Assembly: GCA_964604565.1 (NCBI GenBank)
Contig: CAZRZN010000059.1
Coordinates: 1 to 19,441 of the forward strand
Length of the DNA: 19,441 bases
Source of the DNA: CAZRZN01 sp964604565
GTDB taxonomy: Bacteria > Pseudomonadota > Alphaproteobacteria > Rhodobacterales > Rhodobacteraceae
Direction of reading: 5' to 3'
In this document: piece by piece, positions 1 through 7,391 of the stretch
Layout of the letters: each line of letters starts with the position of its first letter
Position numbering within the stretch: position 1 is the first letter of the stretch
Program-made: the position numbers and the translations under genes
Notes under the pieces: model-generated
Databases searched by the model: none
What the model was told of the DNA's origin: nothing
The model's input: only the letters and a program-made list of their open reading frames with translations

Positions 1-359
1 TCTCCGGTTTACCGCGCGGCTTGCAATGGGTTTGTGACCGCCTCGACCGGACCGAAGCCGCGACGATCATCGGCGAAGCAGGGGGCGCTGCCCCCTCTGG
101 ACCTGCGGTCCATTCACCCCCGGAGGTATTTTCCGAGAGAAGAAGCCGTCGTTTCAGCGTGACGCATTCCGCCCAGTGGGACAAAACCACACTAAGACCT
201 ATCTCGAAAATGCGGCAGATTATTGATTTAAATAGATATTTTAGCGCCGCCTGAGCTGCGTCAGGCAAAACAAATGGAAGAAAAATAGTCTCCCACGGAT
301 CTGTCCGCTCTTCGAAGGCAGAAATTCGAGCCATTTCGGCCCTTTTTCTTCTTTTTCCG
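1..359. other. Left-edge stretch without a recognisable gene
   Basis: No reading frame here resembles a family I know. A plus-strand frame is open from the window edge to a stop at 252-254, and its first ~25 codons look protein-like, but it runs straight through the hairpin element at 79-146. It could at most be the last few codons of a gene lying to the left. Bases ~215-245 are strikingly AT-rich compared with the rest of the window, which fits a junction or degraded DNA beside the insertion-sequence remnant that follows. Confidence 0.4.
79..146. repeat. Paired-hairpin intergenic element typical of Rhodobacterales
   Basis: Two short hairpins lie in series. AGGGGGC (80-86) pairs with GCCCCCT (90-96), and GGACC (99-103) pairs with GGTCC (107-111). 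A run CCCCCGGAGGTATTTT follows (117-132). From memory, this layout (a G-rich/C-rich hairpin, then CCCCCGAGGATATTT-like sequence) recurs after genes in Rhodobacter, Paracoccus and roseobacter genomes. It may act as a transcript 3' end or be a dispersed repeat. Family membership is inference. Confidence 0.45.
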
Positions 360-578
360 ACCACCGAGGTCTTCGGGAACGCCAAGATGACAACGGCGCT
401 CCTCGATCGCCTCACACATCGCTGGCAGATCCTGGAGACAGGCGACAGCTACCGCTTCAAGGCCAGCTGCAAGGCACAAGCGACAGGAAACCCTCGTGTT
501 GACCGAAACATGACCGCTGACAAGCTGTGTGGACGGGCCAAATCTCGGTGAAAACACCGGGTCAGTTCTCAGCGGAAA
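360..578 (+). mobile_element. IS21-family remnant: 3' end of istB plus element right end
   Basis: From about base 366 the plus-strand frame containing the ATG at 387 reads EVFGNAKMTTALLDRLTHR, followed by an ETGDSYRFKAS-type ending. This is the characteristic C-terminus of IstB, the AAA+ helper ATPase of IS21-family transposition. The frame continues to a tail GQFSAEIN around 558-581, which I remember from the right ends of related elements. Nothing upstream of ~360 matches the IstB ATPase domain and there is no istA, so only the last tenth or so of the element survives. It ends at or within a few bases of the stop codon of the LacI-type gene. The exact outer boundary and terminal repeat cannot be fixed from one end. 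Confidence 0.65.
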
Positions 579-1616
579 TCAACTTTGATCCGCTTGACGT
601 ACGGTGGAACCGGGGATCAGGGTAAAGCCGATGTCGCGGCACCGGTCTACGGGCTCCTCGGACAGTCGCGCCAGCATCATCTCCGCCGCCGCCTGACCGA
701 GTTTCAAATGAGGGACATGCACGGATGTCAGTCGCTTGGGCAGAACCGAAGCGATGGGCAGATCGCCCCATCCCGCTATTCCGATGTCGCCCGGCACGCT
801 CATCCCCTTGGCGGTGACATATTGCTGACCACCATACGCCATGGCGTCGTTCTGGTAGAAAATACACTCGATGTTCGTCCGGCCGGCCATGAGCTGCTCG
901 GTCCCGTAGAAGCCAGTGTAATAGGTGGCAGTGTCGTGCAGGCAGAGCTGCTTGGCGACCTGACCGCCGCCACCTTCGATTGCCTTGCAAAACCCGTTCA
1001 GCCGGGTCGTGGCAGCATTCGCGGTGTCGTGGGATGTGCCGACATAGCCGAAATTCCGGTAGCCGCATCCAACAAGATACCGCCCCATGTCGAAGCCGCT
1101 GTCGAAATGGTTGATACCCACGCTCATGTCGAGCGGCGAAGAGTTCAGATCCCAGATCTCCACGATGGGTATGCCAGCATTCCGCAGCATCTCCAACGAT
1201 CGCAAGGAATGGTAGCGACCCGTCAGAATGAGACCGGCCGGCTGCCATGACAGCACGGTGCGAAGCCAGTCCTCTTCGTCCTCCAGCGTATGCTGCGTGA
1301 GCCCCAGAACGGACTGGTGCCCGAAGGCACCAAGCTTGCGGTCGATACCCTCCAGGACCTGGGCAAAGACTTCGTTTCCGAGATCAGGAATGGCGACCCC
1401 GACAAAAGTGCTGCTCCGGTCTCCGGCAAAGACGGTGGCAAGGCGGTTCGGCAGGTATCCGAGTTCGTTGACCTTCTCCATGACCAGCGCACGGGTCTGT
1501 TCCGAATAACCGCCTTCGCGGCGCAACACACGGCTTGCGGTCATCTTCGAGACACCCGCGGCCTTGGCGACCTCTGAAAGGCTTACCTTCTTGTTTTTTA
1601 TTGTTTTCTCTGACAT
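579..1616 (-). CDS. LacI-family repressor of the GntR/IdnR subgroup
   Basis: A 345-residue transcription regulator of normal LacI-family length. Residues ~11-31 form the helix-turn-helix (VSLSEVAKAAGVSKMTASRV), followed by the hinge segment LGYLPNRLA (52-60) and a periplasmic-binding-protein-like effector domain. Stretches such as IPDLGNEVFAQVLEGI, LSWQPAGLILT and a C-terminal GFTLIPGS closely follow my memory of E. coli GntR, the gluconate repressor, so I place it in that subgroup. The gene is divergent from the transport operon, and palindromes matching GntR-type operators lie in the gap, one only 14 bases before this start codon. Local repression of the operon plus autorepression is therefore likely. 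The Shine-Dalgarno before the ATG is poor. The effector may be a sugar acid or phosphorylated sugar (inference). The 3' end abuts an IS21 remnant, but the protein looks complete. Confidence 0.9.
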   Translation of the reverse strand: MSEKTIKNKKVSLSEVAKAAGVSKMTASRVLRREGGYSEQTRALVMEKVNELGYLPNRLATVFAGDRSSTFVGVAIPDLGNEVFAQVLEGIDRKLGAFGHQSVLGLTQHTLEDEEDWLRTVLSWQPAGLILTGRYHSLRSLEMLRNAGIPIVEIWDLNSSPLDMSVGINHFDSGFDMGRYLVGCGYRNFGYVGTSHDTANAATTRLNGFCKAIEGGGGQVAKQLCLHDTATYYTGFYGTEQLMAGRTNIECIFYQNDAMAYGGQQYVTAKGMSVPGDIGIAGWGDLPIASVLPKRLTSVHVPHLKLGQAAAEMMLARLSEEPVDRCRDIGFTLIPGSTVRQADQS

Positions 1617-1630
1617 TCAGGGCATTTTGC

Positions 1631-1642
1631 GTTACGGGTAAC
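1631..1642. promoter_or_regulatory. Operator copy 1 for the LacI/GntR-type repressor
   Basis: The palindrome GTTACGGGTAAC has 5-bp arms GTTAC/GTAAC around a GG centre. An identical copy lies 57 bp away at 1688-1699. It starts 14 bases upstream of the repressor gene's start codon and lies just upstream of the -35 of the operon promoter, so it could serve autorepression and loop formation. On the other strand it reads GTTACCCGTAAC, close to the E. coli GntR operator core as I remember it (ATGTTACCGGTAACAT). Confidence 0.75.
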
Positions 1643-1649
1643 TTAGCGC

Positions 1650-1679
1650 TTGACAGAAGGCATCGCTCGCACAAACATT
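1650..1679 (+). promoter_or_regulatory. Putative sigma-70 promoter of the transport operon
   Basis: A perfect -35 hexamer TTGACA lies at 1650-1655. The best -10 candidates, AAACAT or AACATT, fall at 1673-1679 with 17-18 bp spacing and match the consensus only weakly. The inferred start point (~1686) coincides with operator copy 2, so bound repressor would block initiation. The first gene starts at 1729 behind GGGAGGG (1716-1722). Confidence 0.5.
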
Positions 1680-1687
1680 AGACGAAC

Positions 1688-1699
1688 GTTACGGGTAAC
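1688..1699. promoter_or_regulatory. Operator copy 2 for the LacI/GntR-type repressor
   Basis: This is an exact second copy of GTTACGGGTAAC, and both copies are flanked by C on the left and T on the right. It covers the predicted start point of the operon promoter, the classic position for steric repression. The 57-bp centre spacing to copy 1 is about 5.4 helical turns, so looping would need some twist. Confidence 0.75.
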
Positions 1700-1728
1700 T
1701 CAATGCCCGAACGTAGGGAGGGCGCGAG

Positions 1729-3255
1729 ATGGAAACCCTGACTTCGGGTTTGTTTTTCGATGGAATCGACAAACACTTTGGCGGCACATACGCATTGAAG
1801 GATGTCTCGCTTTCCGTGGGGCGGGGCGAGATCGTTGCACTTCTTGGCGAAAACGGCGCCGGAAAATCCACGCTCATCAAGGTGCTCGGCGGCATTCATC
1901 AACCTGACGCGGGGCGGGTTCTGATCGACGGTGAGCCCTATCAGCATCGGCCTGCCGGCTTCGGTGAGCGGCAGAAGGTCGCGTTCATTCACCAGGATCT
2001 TGGTCTGATCGAATGGATGACGGTGGCCGAGAATATGGCCTTGGCTCTTGGTTTCGCACGCAAGCATGGAACGATACGTTGGGGCTTGGTAGAACGCTTC
2101 GCTTCAGAAGCGTTGAGGAAGGTCGATTGCGACTTCGAGCCAACCACCCGTGTCGAAGATTTGTCGCGCACCGAGAAATCGCTGGTGGCCATCGCGCGGG
2201 CCTTGGCCGTTGACAGCGAGTTTCTGGTTCTGGACGAGCCGACCGCCTCGCTTCCGGCAGATGAAGTCGAGCGCCTTTTCGCGGCGATCCGTCCGCTGCG
2301 CGAAAGTGGCGTCGGGATGATTTATGTCAGTCACCGGCTGGATGAAATCTTTCGGATTGCCGACCGTGTGGCGGTCTTGCGCGATGGCATGCTCGTCGGT
2401 GTCCGGAGCATAGAGCACACAACGCCCGAGGAATTGGTTCAGAAGATCGTTGGAAGAAAAACGCGGGCGACGGTCAAACCTTCCGATGCGCTCGGCACCC
2501 CGATCCTTGATCTGAAACGCTTCGCAGTGGGGCAGGTTGGTCCGTTGGACATGACTCTTCGCCGGAACGAGATTGTCGGGCTGGTCGGTCTGCGCGGGGC
2601 AGGGCATGAGGCAATCAGCCGAGCGCTCTTTGGTCTCAAGCCGTTCGATGGACAGGTGGTCCTCGACGGCACGCAACCGGACCTGTCGACGCCGGAAAGG
2701 GCGCTTGCCGCAGGAATAGGGCTCGTCGCGAAAGACCGCACCGAAGAGTCTGTCGCCATGACACTGACCATTCGGGAAAACACGTTCCTGAATCCCAAGA
2801 GCATCGGGCGCCGATTGTTCGATTTCCTGTCGCCCAGCGCCGAAGCTGGGCAGGCGGCCATCATCGGGGCGGAACTGGGACTCTCACCGAATGATCCCGG
2901 CCTCGCGATCGAGGCGCTTTCGGGCGGCAACCAGCAAAAGGTCGTGATCGGCCGATGGCTTTCAACGAAGCGGCGCGTCTTGCTGTGCGAGGATCCGACG
3001 GCGGGTGTGGACGTGGGGGCGAAGTCGGAGATCTACGGATTGTTGAACCGCGCCCTGGCAGATGGCGTCGGTATCCTCGTCATCTCTACCGATTTCGAAG
3101 AGATCGCTTCGATCTGCCATCGTGCGATCGTGTTCAGTCAGGGCGCAATCGTGGGAGAATTGAGCGGCACGCGGCTCACGACGGAAAATCTGATTCAATC
3201 GGCCAGCGCCGGGAACATGCAGGACCCCAAGGACTTGGCCCATGCAATCGCTTGA
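1729..3255 (+). CDS. Sugar ABC transporter ATPase, tandem NBD (CUT2, MglA/RbsA type)
   Basis: A 508-residue ATPase with two fused nucleotide-binding domains, the usual size for CUT2 monosaccharide importers. It would energise the permease encoded next from the cytoplasmic face. NBD1 has Walker A GENGAGKST (40-48), a degenerate signature LSRTEK (145-150) and Walker B LVLDEPTAS (166-174). NBD2 has a lysine-less Walker A, GLRGAGHE (287-294), a canonical signature LSGGNQQKV (398-406) and an unusual Walker B in which EDPTAGVD (421-428) replaces the normal DEPT. Only the composite site formed by NBD1 Walker A and the NBD2 signature should hydrolyse ATP, as is common in this family. It is the first gene of the operon, with a good Shine-Dalgarno, and overlaps the permease gene by 14 bp. 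The substrate is not readable from the sequence. Confidence 0.93.
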   Translation: METLTSGLFFDGIDKHFGGTYALKDVSLSVGRGEIVALLGENGAGKSTLIKVLGGIHQPDAGRVLIDGEPYQHRPAGFGERQKVAFIHQDLGLIEWMTVAENMALALGFARKHGTIRWGLVERFASEALRKVDCDFEPTTRVEDLSRTEKSLVAIARALAVDSEFLVLDEPTASLPADEVERLFAAIRPLRESGVGMIYVSHRLDEIFRIADRVAVLRDGMLVGVRSIEHTTPEELVQKIVGRKTRATVKPSDALGTPILDLKRFAVGQVGPLDMTLRRNEIVGLVGLRGAGHEAISRALFGLKPFDGQVVLDGTQPDLSTPERALAAGIGLVAKDRTEESVAMTLTIRENTFLNPKSIGRRLFDFLSPSAEAGQAAIIGAELGLSPNDPGLAIEALSGGNQQKVVIGRWLSTKRRVLLCEDPTAGVDVGAKSEIYGLLNRALADGVGILVISTDFEEIASICHRAIVFSQGAIVGELSGTRLTTENLIQSASAGNMQDPKDLAHAIA

Positions 3256-4264
3256 GAGCGGTGCCCTGGAGCCGACCAAGGCCGACCTCAAGGGTCAGAG
3301 TTTCGGTAAGCGACTGATGCGATTCCTGCCGGTCTACGGCCTGGTCATCCTGACGTTCCTGCTGATCGGACTCTTTTCGATCCTGTTGCCGAATACGTTT
3401 CCGACAATGTTGAACGTCCGCGCGATCATAAGCGACAAGGCGATCATCGCTCTGCTGTCGCTCGGCGCGATGATCCCGATGGCGGCCGGCCGGATCGACC
3501 TGACGGTCGGCTACGGTATCGTTCTTTGGCACATACTCGCGATCAGTCTTCAAACACTGCTGGGGTTTCCCTGGCCGATTGCGGTTCTGGTCGTGCTGGT
3601 TTTGGGCGCCTTCACAGGCTTTCTCAACGGGCTCTTGGTCGAAGTGGCCAAGATTGACAGTTTCATTGCGACGCTGGGTACTGGAACTGTCCTCTATGCC
3701 CTCGCCCTTTGGCACACCGGCGGGCGGCAGATGGTCGGCGTGCTGCCGGATGGGTTTTACGGCCTCTCCACGACATTCGTTTTCGGATTGCCGATAACCG
3801 GTTTCTATCTGCTGGGGATCACGGTCGTGATGTGGGTCGTGCTCGAATACACGCCGGTGGGCCGCTACCTTTACGCGATCGGCGCCAATCAGCGCGCTGC
3901 GCAATTGAACGGGATCCCGACGCGGAAATACGTCATCGCGGCCTTCATGGCCTCCGGGACGCTTACGGCGCTAGCGGGCGTGCTTCTGGCGGCAAAGCTG
4001 CGGATTGGCCAAGCAAGCGTTGGTCTCGAATTTCTGCTGCCCGCGCTTGTCGGTGCCTTTCTCGGATCGACCACGATCAAACCCGGACGGGTGAATGTCT
4101 GGGGTACGATTGTCGGCGTCGCGATCCTGGCGGTCGGTATCTCCGGTATCCAACAATTTGGCGGCTCCTTCTGGGTCGAGCCGCTTTTCAACGGGGTGAC
4201 CCTGCTGATTGCCATCGGCATCGCAGGCTACGCACAGCGCAGAAAAGGTGCGGAAAAGCGCTGA
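3242..4264 (+). CDS. Sugar ABC transporter permease, cassette 1
   Basis: A 340-residue inner-membrane permease of the BPD_transp_2 (RbsC/XylH) type. After a ~28-residue polar N-terminus there are multiple hydrophobic segments beginning at LPVYGLVILTFLLIGLFSIL. The family landmark GRIDLTVGYGI corresponds to the G-IDLSVGS motif after the second helix pair. The cytoplasmic loop GRYLYAIGANQRAAQLNGI is the helix that contacts the ATPase. The start codon lies inside the preceding ATPase gene (14-bp overlap), indicating translational coupling, and the binding-protein gene follows 27 bases later. It should form the channel of cassette 1 together with the tandem ATPase. Confidence 0.93.
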   Translation: MQSLESGALEPTKADLKGQSFGKRLMRFLPVYGLVILTFLLIGLFSILLPNTFPTMLNVRAIISDKAIIALLSLGAMIPMAAGRIDLTVGYGIVLWHILAISLQTLLGFPWPIAVLVVLVLGAFTGFLNGLLVEVAKIDSFIATLGTGTVLYALALWHTGGRQMVGVLPDGFYGLSTTFVFGLPITGFYLLGITVVMWVVLEYTPVGRYLYAIGANQRAAQLNGIPTRKYVIAAFMASGTLTALAGVLLAAKLRIGQASVGLEFLLPALVGAFLGSTTIKPGRVNVWGTIVGVAILAVGISGIQQFGGSFWVEPLFNGVTLLIAIGIAGYAQRRKGAEKR

Positions 4265-4291
4265 CTGACAAACGCAAGGGGAGGAATATCC

Positions 4292-5332
4292 GTGAAGAAG
4301 CGATCTTTCATAGCAGGACTCCTGGCGAGCACGATGCTCAGCGGAGCGCCGGTGCTGGCTCAGGAATGGGATGGCCCGACGACCGGGCCGCGGGCGGCAG
4401 AGGAAAAGTCCATCGTCGTTGTCGCGGCGGACCTGAAAAACGGTGGCATCCTCGGGGTGACGAACGGCGTCGAAGAGGCGGCCGAGCGGATCCAATGGGA
4501 CGTGCGGGTTCTCGACGGGGCGGGGTCGGTGCAGGGCAGGACGGCCGCCATCGGTCAGGCGCTGGCGCTGCAACCGGATGGCATCGTCATCAACGGGTTT
4601 GACGCTGTCGAACAGCAAGCCGCACTTGAAGGCGTGGTCGAGACAGGTATCCCGATGGTCGCCTGGCACTCCGGTCCGAAAATCGGCTGCGATGCACCCG
4701 GGGGCATCTTCGCCAATGTTTCGACCGACGCGATGACGGTTTCCGAAGTGGCTGCCGAGTGGGCGATCCAGAATGGCGGCACGGACATCGGCGTCGTCAT
4801 CTTCACCGACTCCACCTACCAGATCGCCATCGACAAGGCGGATCGGCTCAAGGAAACGGTCGAAGCCGCAGGCGGAACTGTGCTGGAATACATCGATACG
4901 CCAATCGCGGACACCTCCACGCGCATGGGGCCTCTCACCACGACACTGCTCCAGAAATACGGGGCCAGCTGGACTCACGCCCTGGCGATCAACGATCTCT
5001 ACTTCGACTTCATGGGGCCATCGCTGGCCGCGGCCGGGCTATCGCCCGAAGAGGGGCCGAAGGCCGGATCGGCCGGTGACGGGTCCGAGGCCGCGTTTCA
5101 ACGGATCCGTTCGGGCGGCTACCAGACGATCACCGTGGCCGAGCCTCTGAACCTTCAGGGCTGGCAACTTGTCGATGAATTGAACCGCGCAATTCAGGGC
5201 GAACCCTGCTCCGGATACATCACGTCGCCGGCGCTGGTCACGGCTGAGGGACTTGAAAAGATGGGCGAATCCAACGCTTTCGACCCCGACATCCCCTACC
5301 GTGATGCCTACGCTGAGATCTGGGGCAAATAA
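4292..5332 (+). CDS. Periplasmic sugar-binding protein, cassette 1
   Basis: A 346-residue binding protein of the Peripla_BP_4 (RbsB-like) class. The start is GTG, chosen because AGGGGAGG (4277-4284) lies 7 bases upstream and the product begins with a textbook signal peptide: MKKR, a hydrophobic core, and cleavage after VLA near residue 23. The mature part shows the family pattern of the N-lobe (IVVVAADLKNGGILGVTNGV) and the QPDGIVINGF turn. Two cysteines, C133 and C306, are the only ones in the mature chain and could form a disulfide. It would deliver ligand to the permease just upstream. It is not LuxP-like, unlike the cassette 2 binding protein, so the two cassettes probably differ in ligand. 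The specific ligand is unknown. Confidence 0.9.
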   Translation: MKKRSFIAGLLASTMLSGAPVLAQEWDGPTTGPRAAEEKSIVVVAADLKNGGILGVTNGVEEAAERIQWDVRVLDGAGSVQGRTAAIGQALALQPDGIVINGFDAVEQQAALEGVVETGIPMVAWHSGPKIGCDAPGGIFANVSTDAMTVSEVAAEWAIQNGGTDIGVVIFTDSTYQIAIDKADRLKETVEAAGGTVLEYIDTPIADTSTRMGPLTTTLLQKYGASWTHALAINDLYFDFMGPSLAAAGLSPEEGPKAGSAGDGSEAAFQRIRSGGYQTITVAEPLNLQGWQLVDELNRAIQGEPCSGYITSPALVTAEGLEKMGESNAFDPDIPYRDAYAEIWGK

Positions 5333-5345
5333 GACCTCCTCCCTG

Positions 5346-5376
5346 AGAGCCCTGGCGCCGCTATTGCCCGGGTTCT
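5346..5376 (+). other. Intercistronic hairpin after binding protein 1
   Basis: AGAGCCC (5346-5352) pairs with GGGTTCT (5370-5376) with one G-U pair, extended past one mismatch by GG/CC (5354-5355 with 5367-5368), around a loop of about 11 bases. There is no following T-run. A strong hairpin just after a binding-protein stop codon commonly protects the upstream mRNA so that more binding protein than permease is made. That role is inferred here. Confidence 0.5.
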
Positions 5377-5397
5377 TGAAAGAAAAACGCATGCAGC

Positions 5398-5412
5398 CCG
5401 CCCGAGGGGCGG
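5398..5412 (+). other. Hairpin overlapping the ribosome-binding region of ATPase 2
   Basis: CCGCCC (5398-5403) pairs with GGGCGG (5407-5412) around a GAG loop. Its 3' arm runs into the Shine-Dalgarno GGAGGAAG (5411-5418) of the gene starting at 5429. It could dampen translation of the cassette 2 ATPase relative to the binding proteins. Confidence 0.35.
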
Positions 5413-5428
5413 AGGAAGCGCGACTTCG

Positions 5429-6184
5429 ATGACCGAACCACTTGTGAAAATGCGCGGGATAACCAAGCGCTTTGGCGGCGTCCAGGCGCTCCAGGGCGTT
5501 GACCTGGACGCCCATGCGGGCGAGGTGCTTGCCATTGTCGGCGACAATGGCGCCGGAAAATCCACGCTCATCAAAATTCTGACTGGCGTTTACCAACCCA
5601 CCGAAGGCGAGATTTTTCTCGATGGCGCGCCGCTGACCTTCTCAAGCCACGCCGACGCGATCGAGCGCGGGATAGATGCCGTATACCAGACTCTGGCGCT
5701 CGCCGATCATCTCGACCCGGCGGCAAACATGTTCCTGGGCAACGAGCTGACGCGGAAAGTCCTTGGCATTACCGTTCTGGACAACAAGCGCATGCGCGCC
5801 GAGACCGAGCGCGTTCTGCTCGAGCGGCTCGGCGTCACGCTCAAGTCTCTCGATGCGCCGACCGAGAGTCTGTCGGGCGGGCAGCGACAGGCGGTCGCGA
5901 TTGCGCGGGCGGTCTACCATGACGGGCTCCGCGTGCTCGTCATGGATGAGCCGACTGCCGCGCTCGGTCCCCAGGAAACCGCGCGAACACTCAAGCTGAT
6001 CCAGACCGTGAAGGAACAGGGTTTGGCAGTCATCCTCATCAGCCACTCTCTGGATGACGTTTTCGAGGTTTCCGACCGCATTCATGTCCAGCGGCGCGGA
6101 CAATGCGTCGGTGTCGTGAACACGGCTGAAACCAACATTCAAAAGGTGCTTGGCCTCATCGTCGGTGCCGAGGAGGCCGCCTGA
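5429..6184 (+). CDS. Sugar ABC transporter ATPase, single NBD (FrcA-like), cassette 2
   Basis: A 251-residue ATPase with a single nucleotide-binding domain that would act as a homodimer, as in the FrcA-type fructose importer, and unlike the fused ATPase of cassette 1. Motifs are canonical throughout: Walker A GDNGAGKST (38-46), Q-loop glutamine in VYQT (about 87), signature LSGGQRQ (148-154), Walker B VLVMDEPTAA (169-178) and H-loop histidine in ISHS (206). Both ATP sites should therefore be active. The stop codon overlaps the next permease start by one base (TGATG), indicating tight coupling. It follows binding protein 1 after a 96-base gap with two hairpins. Confidence 0.92.
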   Translation: MTEPLVKMRGITKRFGGVQALQGVDLDAHAGEVLAIVGDNGAGKSTLIKILTGVYQPTEGEIFLDGAPLTFSSHADAIERGIDAVYQTLALADHLDPAANMFLGNELTRKVLGITVLDNKRMRAETERVLLERLGVTLKSLDAPTESLSGGQRQAVAIARAVYHDGLRVLVMDEPTAALGPQETARTLKLIQTVKEQGLAVILISHSLDDVFEVSDRIHVQRRGQCVGVVNTAETNIQKVLGLIVGAEEAA

Positions 6185-7305
6185 TGTCGACCACAACAAC
6201 TGCAACGCGCCCGTTTTCCGAACGGTTCGAACCCTACATCGCAATCATCGGACCAATGGCAATGATCCTCGCCGTGTTGATCTTCATGGGGATCGCCGAA
6301 CCCGCGCGCTACTTCCGCGCGACGAATCTCAACCTGATCCTGCTGGATGCCGCGCTCTACATGCCGATGGCTATGGCGATGACGTTTGTCATCACGCAAC
6401 GCGGCATCGACCTCTCGATTGGTTCGATGGCGGCGCTCTCGGGCATTCTGATGGCCTTTCTCATCAAGCAATACGGCTTTTCGGTTTACGTTGCCGTCCC
6501 CATTGCGATCATGCTGGGTGCTGTGATGGGGCTGATCAACGGCTTGATCATAACGCGCTTCAATGTGCCGGATCTGATCGGCACCTTGGCAATGGATCTC
6601 GTATATCGGGGGTTCGCACTCGTGATCGCCAAGGGCCTCGTGCTCGCGCGTTTTCCCGACCTTCTGACGGACATGGGACGAGGTCAGATCCCCGGATTCG
6701 TCCCGATACCCGTCCTGATCGGGATCGCAACCATGATCGCCGGGTATGTGCTGCTGACGCGAACTTACTTCGGCCGCTACACGATCGCGATCGGCTCCAA
6801 TCCGGAAGCCGCCGAACTGACAGGCATCTCGGTCAGTCGCCACAAGGTCTACGCTTATGCACTCTGCGGTGCCGCTGCCGCGCTGGCCGGCGTGATGCTG
6901 ACCGGCAAGCTGAATGCCATTCAGGCGACGTCAGCCCCCTATTTCAACCTTCACGTCATTGCGGCCGTCGTCGTTGGCGGAACATCGCTCTTCGGAGGCC
7001 GGGCTTCCATGCTTGGCTCCTTTGCCGGCGTTCTGCTTCTGTCGATGATGATCAATGCGCTGGTCACACTCAGGATCGAGTTTTTCTGGCAATCGGTTGC
7101 GTCGGGCGTGGTGATTGTCAGCTCGGTCGCGCTTTATGCCTGGATGCAGAAAAAGGACCGGGACGGCTCAAGCAGCTGGTTTACTGCAATGCGGTCACCT
7201 GATGGACAAAAAATGCTGCGCTTCACCGCGGCGATAGTCGGTGCCCTGATCGCGCTCCTTGCGATCGGCGCAGCGTTTGCCGTTGATCCGACACCAAGCG
7301 GATAA
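6184..7305 (+). CDS. Sugar ABC transporter permease, cassette 2
   Basis: A 373-residue BPD_transp_2 permease. The landmark TQRGIDLSIGSMAALSG and the ATPase-contacting loop FGRYTIAIGSNPEAAELTGIS are both present. It is a little longer than the cassette 1 permease. After the usual last helix and a polar linker (KKDRDGSSSWF) there is an extra hydrophobic segment, RFTAAIVGALIALLAIGAA, ending a few residues before the C-terminus and probably an added membrane helix. It is coupled by a one-base overlap to the ATPase and is separated by 86 bases with a strong hairpin from the LuxP-like binding protein. It should form the channel of cassette 2. Confidence 0.92.
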   Translation: MSTTTTATRPFSERFEPYIAIIGPMAMILAVLIFMGIAEPARYFRATNLNLILLDAALYMPMAMAMTFVITQRGIDLSIGSMAALSGILMAFLIKQYGFSVYVAVPIAIMLGAVMGLINGLIITRFNVPDLIGTLAMDLVYRGFALVIAKGLVLARFPDLLTDMGRGQIPGFVPIPVLIGIATMIAGYVLLTRTYFGRYTIAIGSNPEAAELTGISVSRHKVYAYALCGAAAALAGVMLTGKLNAIQATSAPYFNLHVIAAVVVGGTSLFGGRASMLGSFAGVLLLSMMINALVTLRIEFFWQSVASGVVIVSSVALYAWMQKKDRDGSSSWFTAMRSPDGQKMLRFTAAIVGALIALLAIGAAFAVDPTPSG

Positions 7306-7322
7306 CGGCTTCTCGCGGGGTT

Positions 7323-7356
7323 GGTCGGGTCGGGGGGTGGAGCCCCGACACCGACC
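7323..7356 (+). other. Strong intercistronic hairpin before the LuxP-like gene
   Basis: GGTCGGGTCGGGG (7323-7335) pairs with CCCCGACACCGACC (7343-7356). This is a 13-bp stem with a single bulged A at 7350 and a 7-base loop. No T-run follows, so a plain terminator is unlikely. The Shine-Dalgarno AGGGAGG lies a further ~22 bases downstream (from 7378), clear of the stem. Such a structure can mark an RNA processing point or shield the downstream binding-protein mRNA from 5' decay. Confidence 0.6.
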
Positions 7357-7391
7357 GGTGGCTCCGCACTCATGCAAAGGGAGGAACCAAT

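Noticed and set aside
21..254. 77-codon ORF at the left edge
   Set aside because: It runs through the paired-hairpin intergenic element and an AT-rich stretch; no family match. It is at most the tail of an off-window gene.
261..557. 98-codon minus-strand ORF with a run of lysines
   Set aside because: It is antisense to the IstB tail; the lysine run comes from a T-rich stretch at 343-356 and there is no ribosome site.
562..1248. Long open frames on both strands inside the LacI-type gene
   Set aside because: They are shadows of the repressor gene; their products are low-complexity and Arg/His-rich, with no family pattern.
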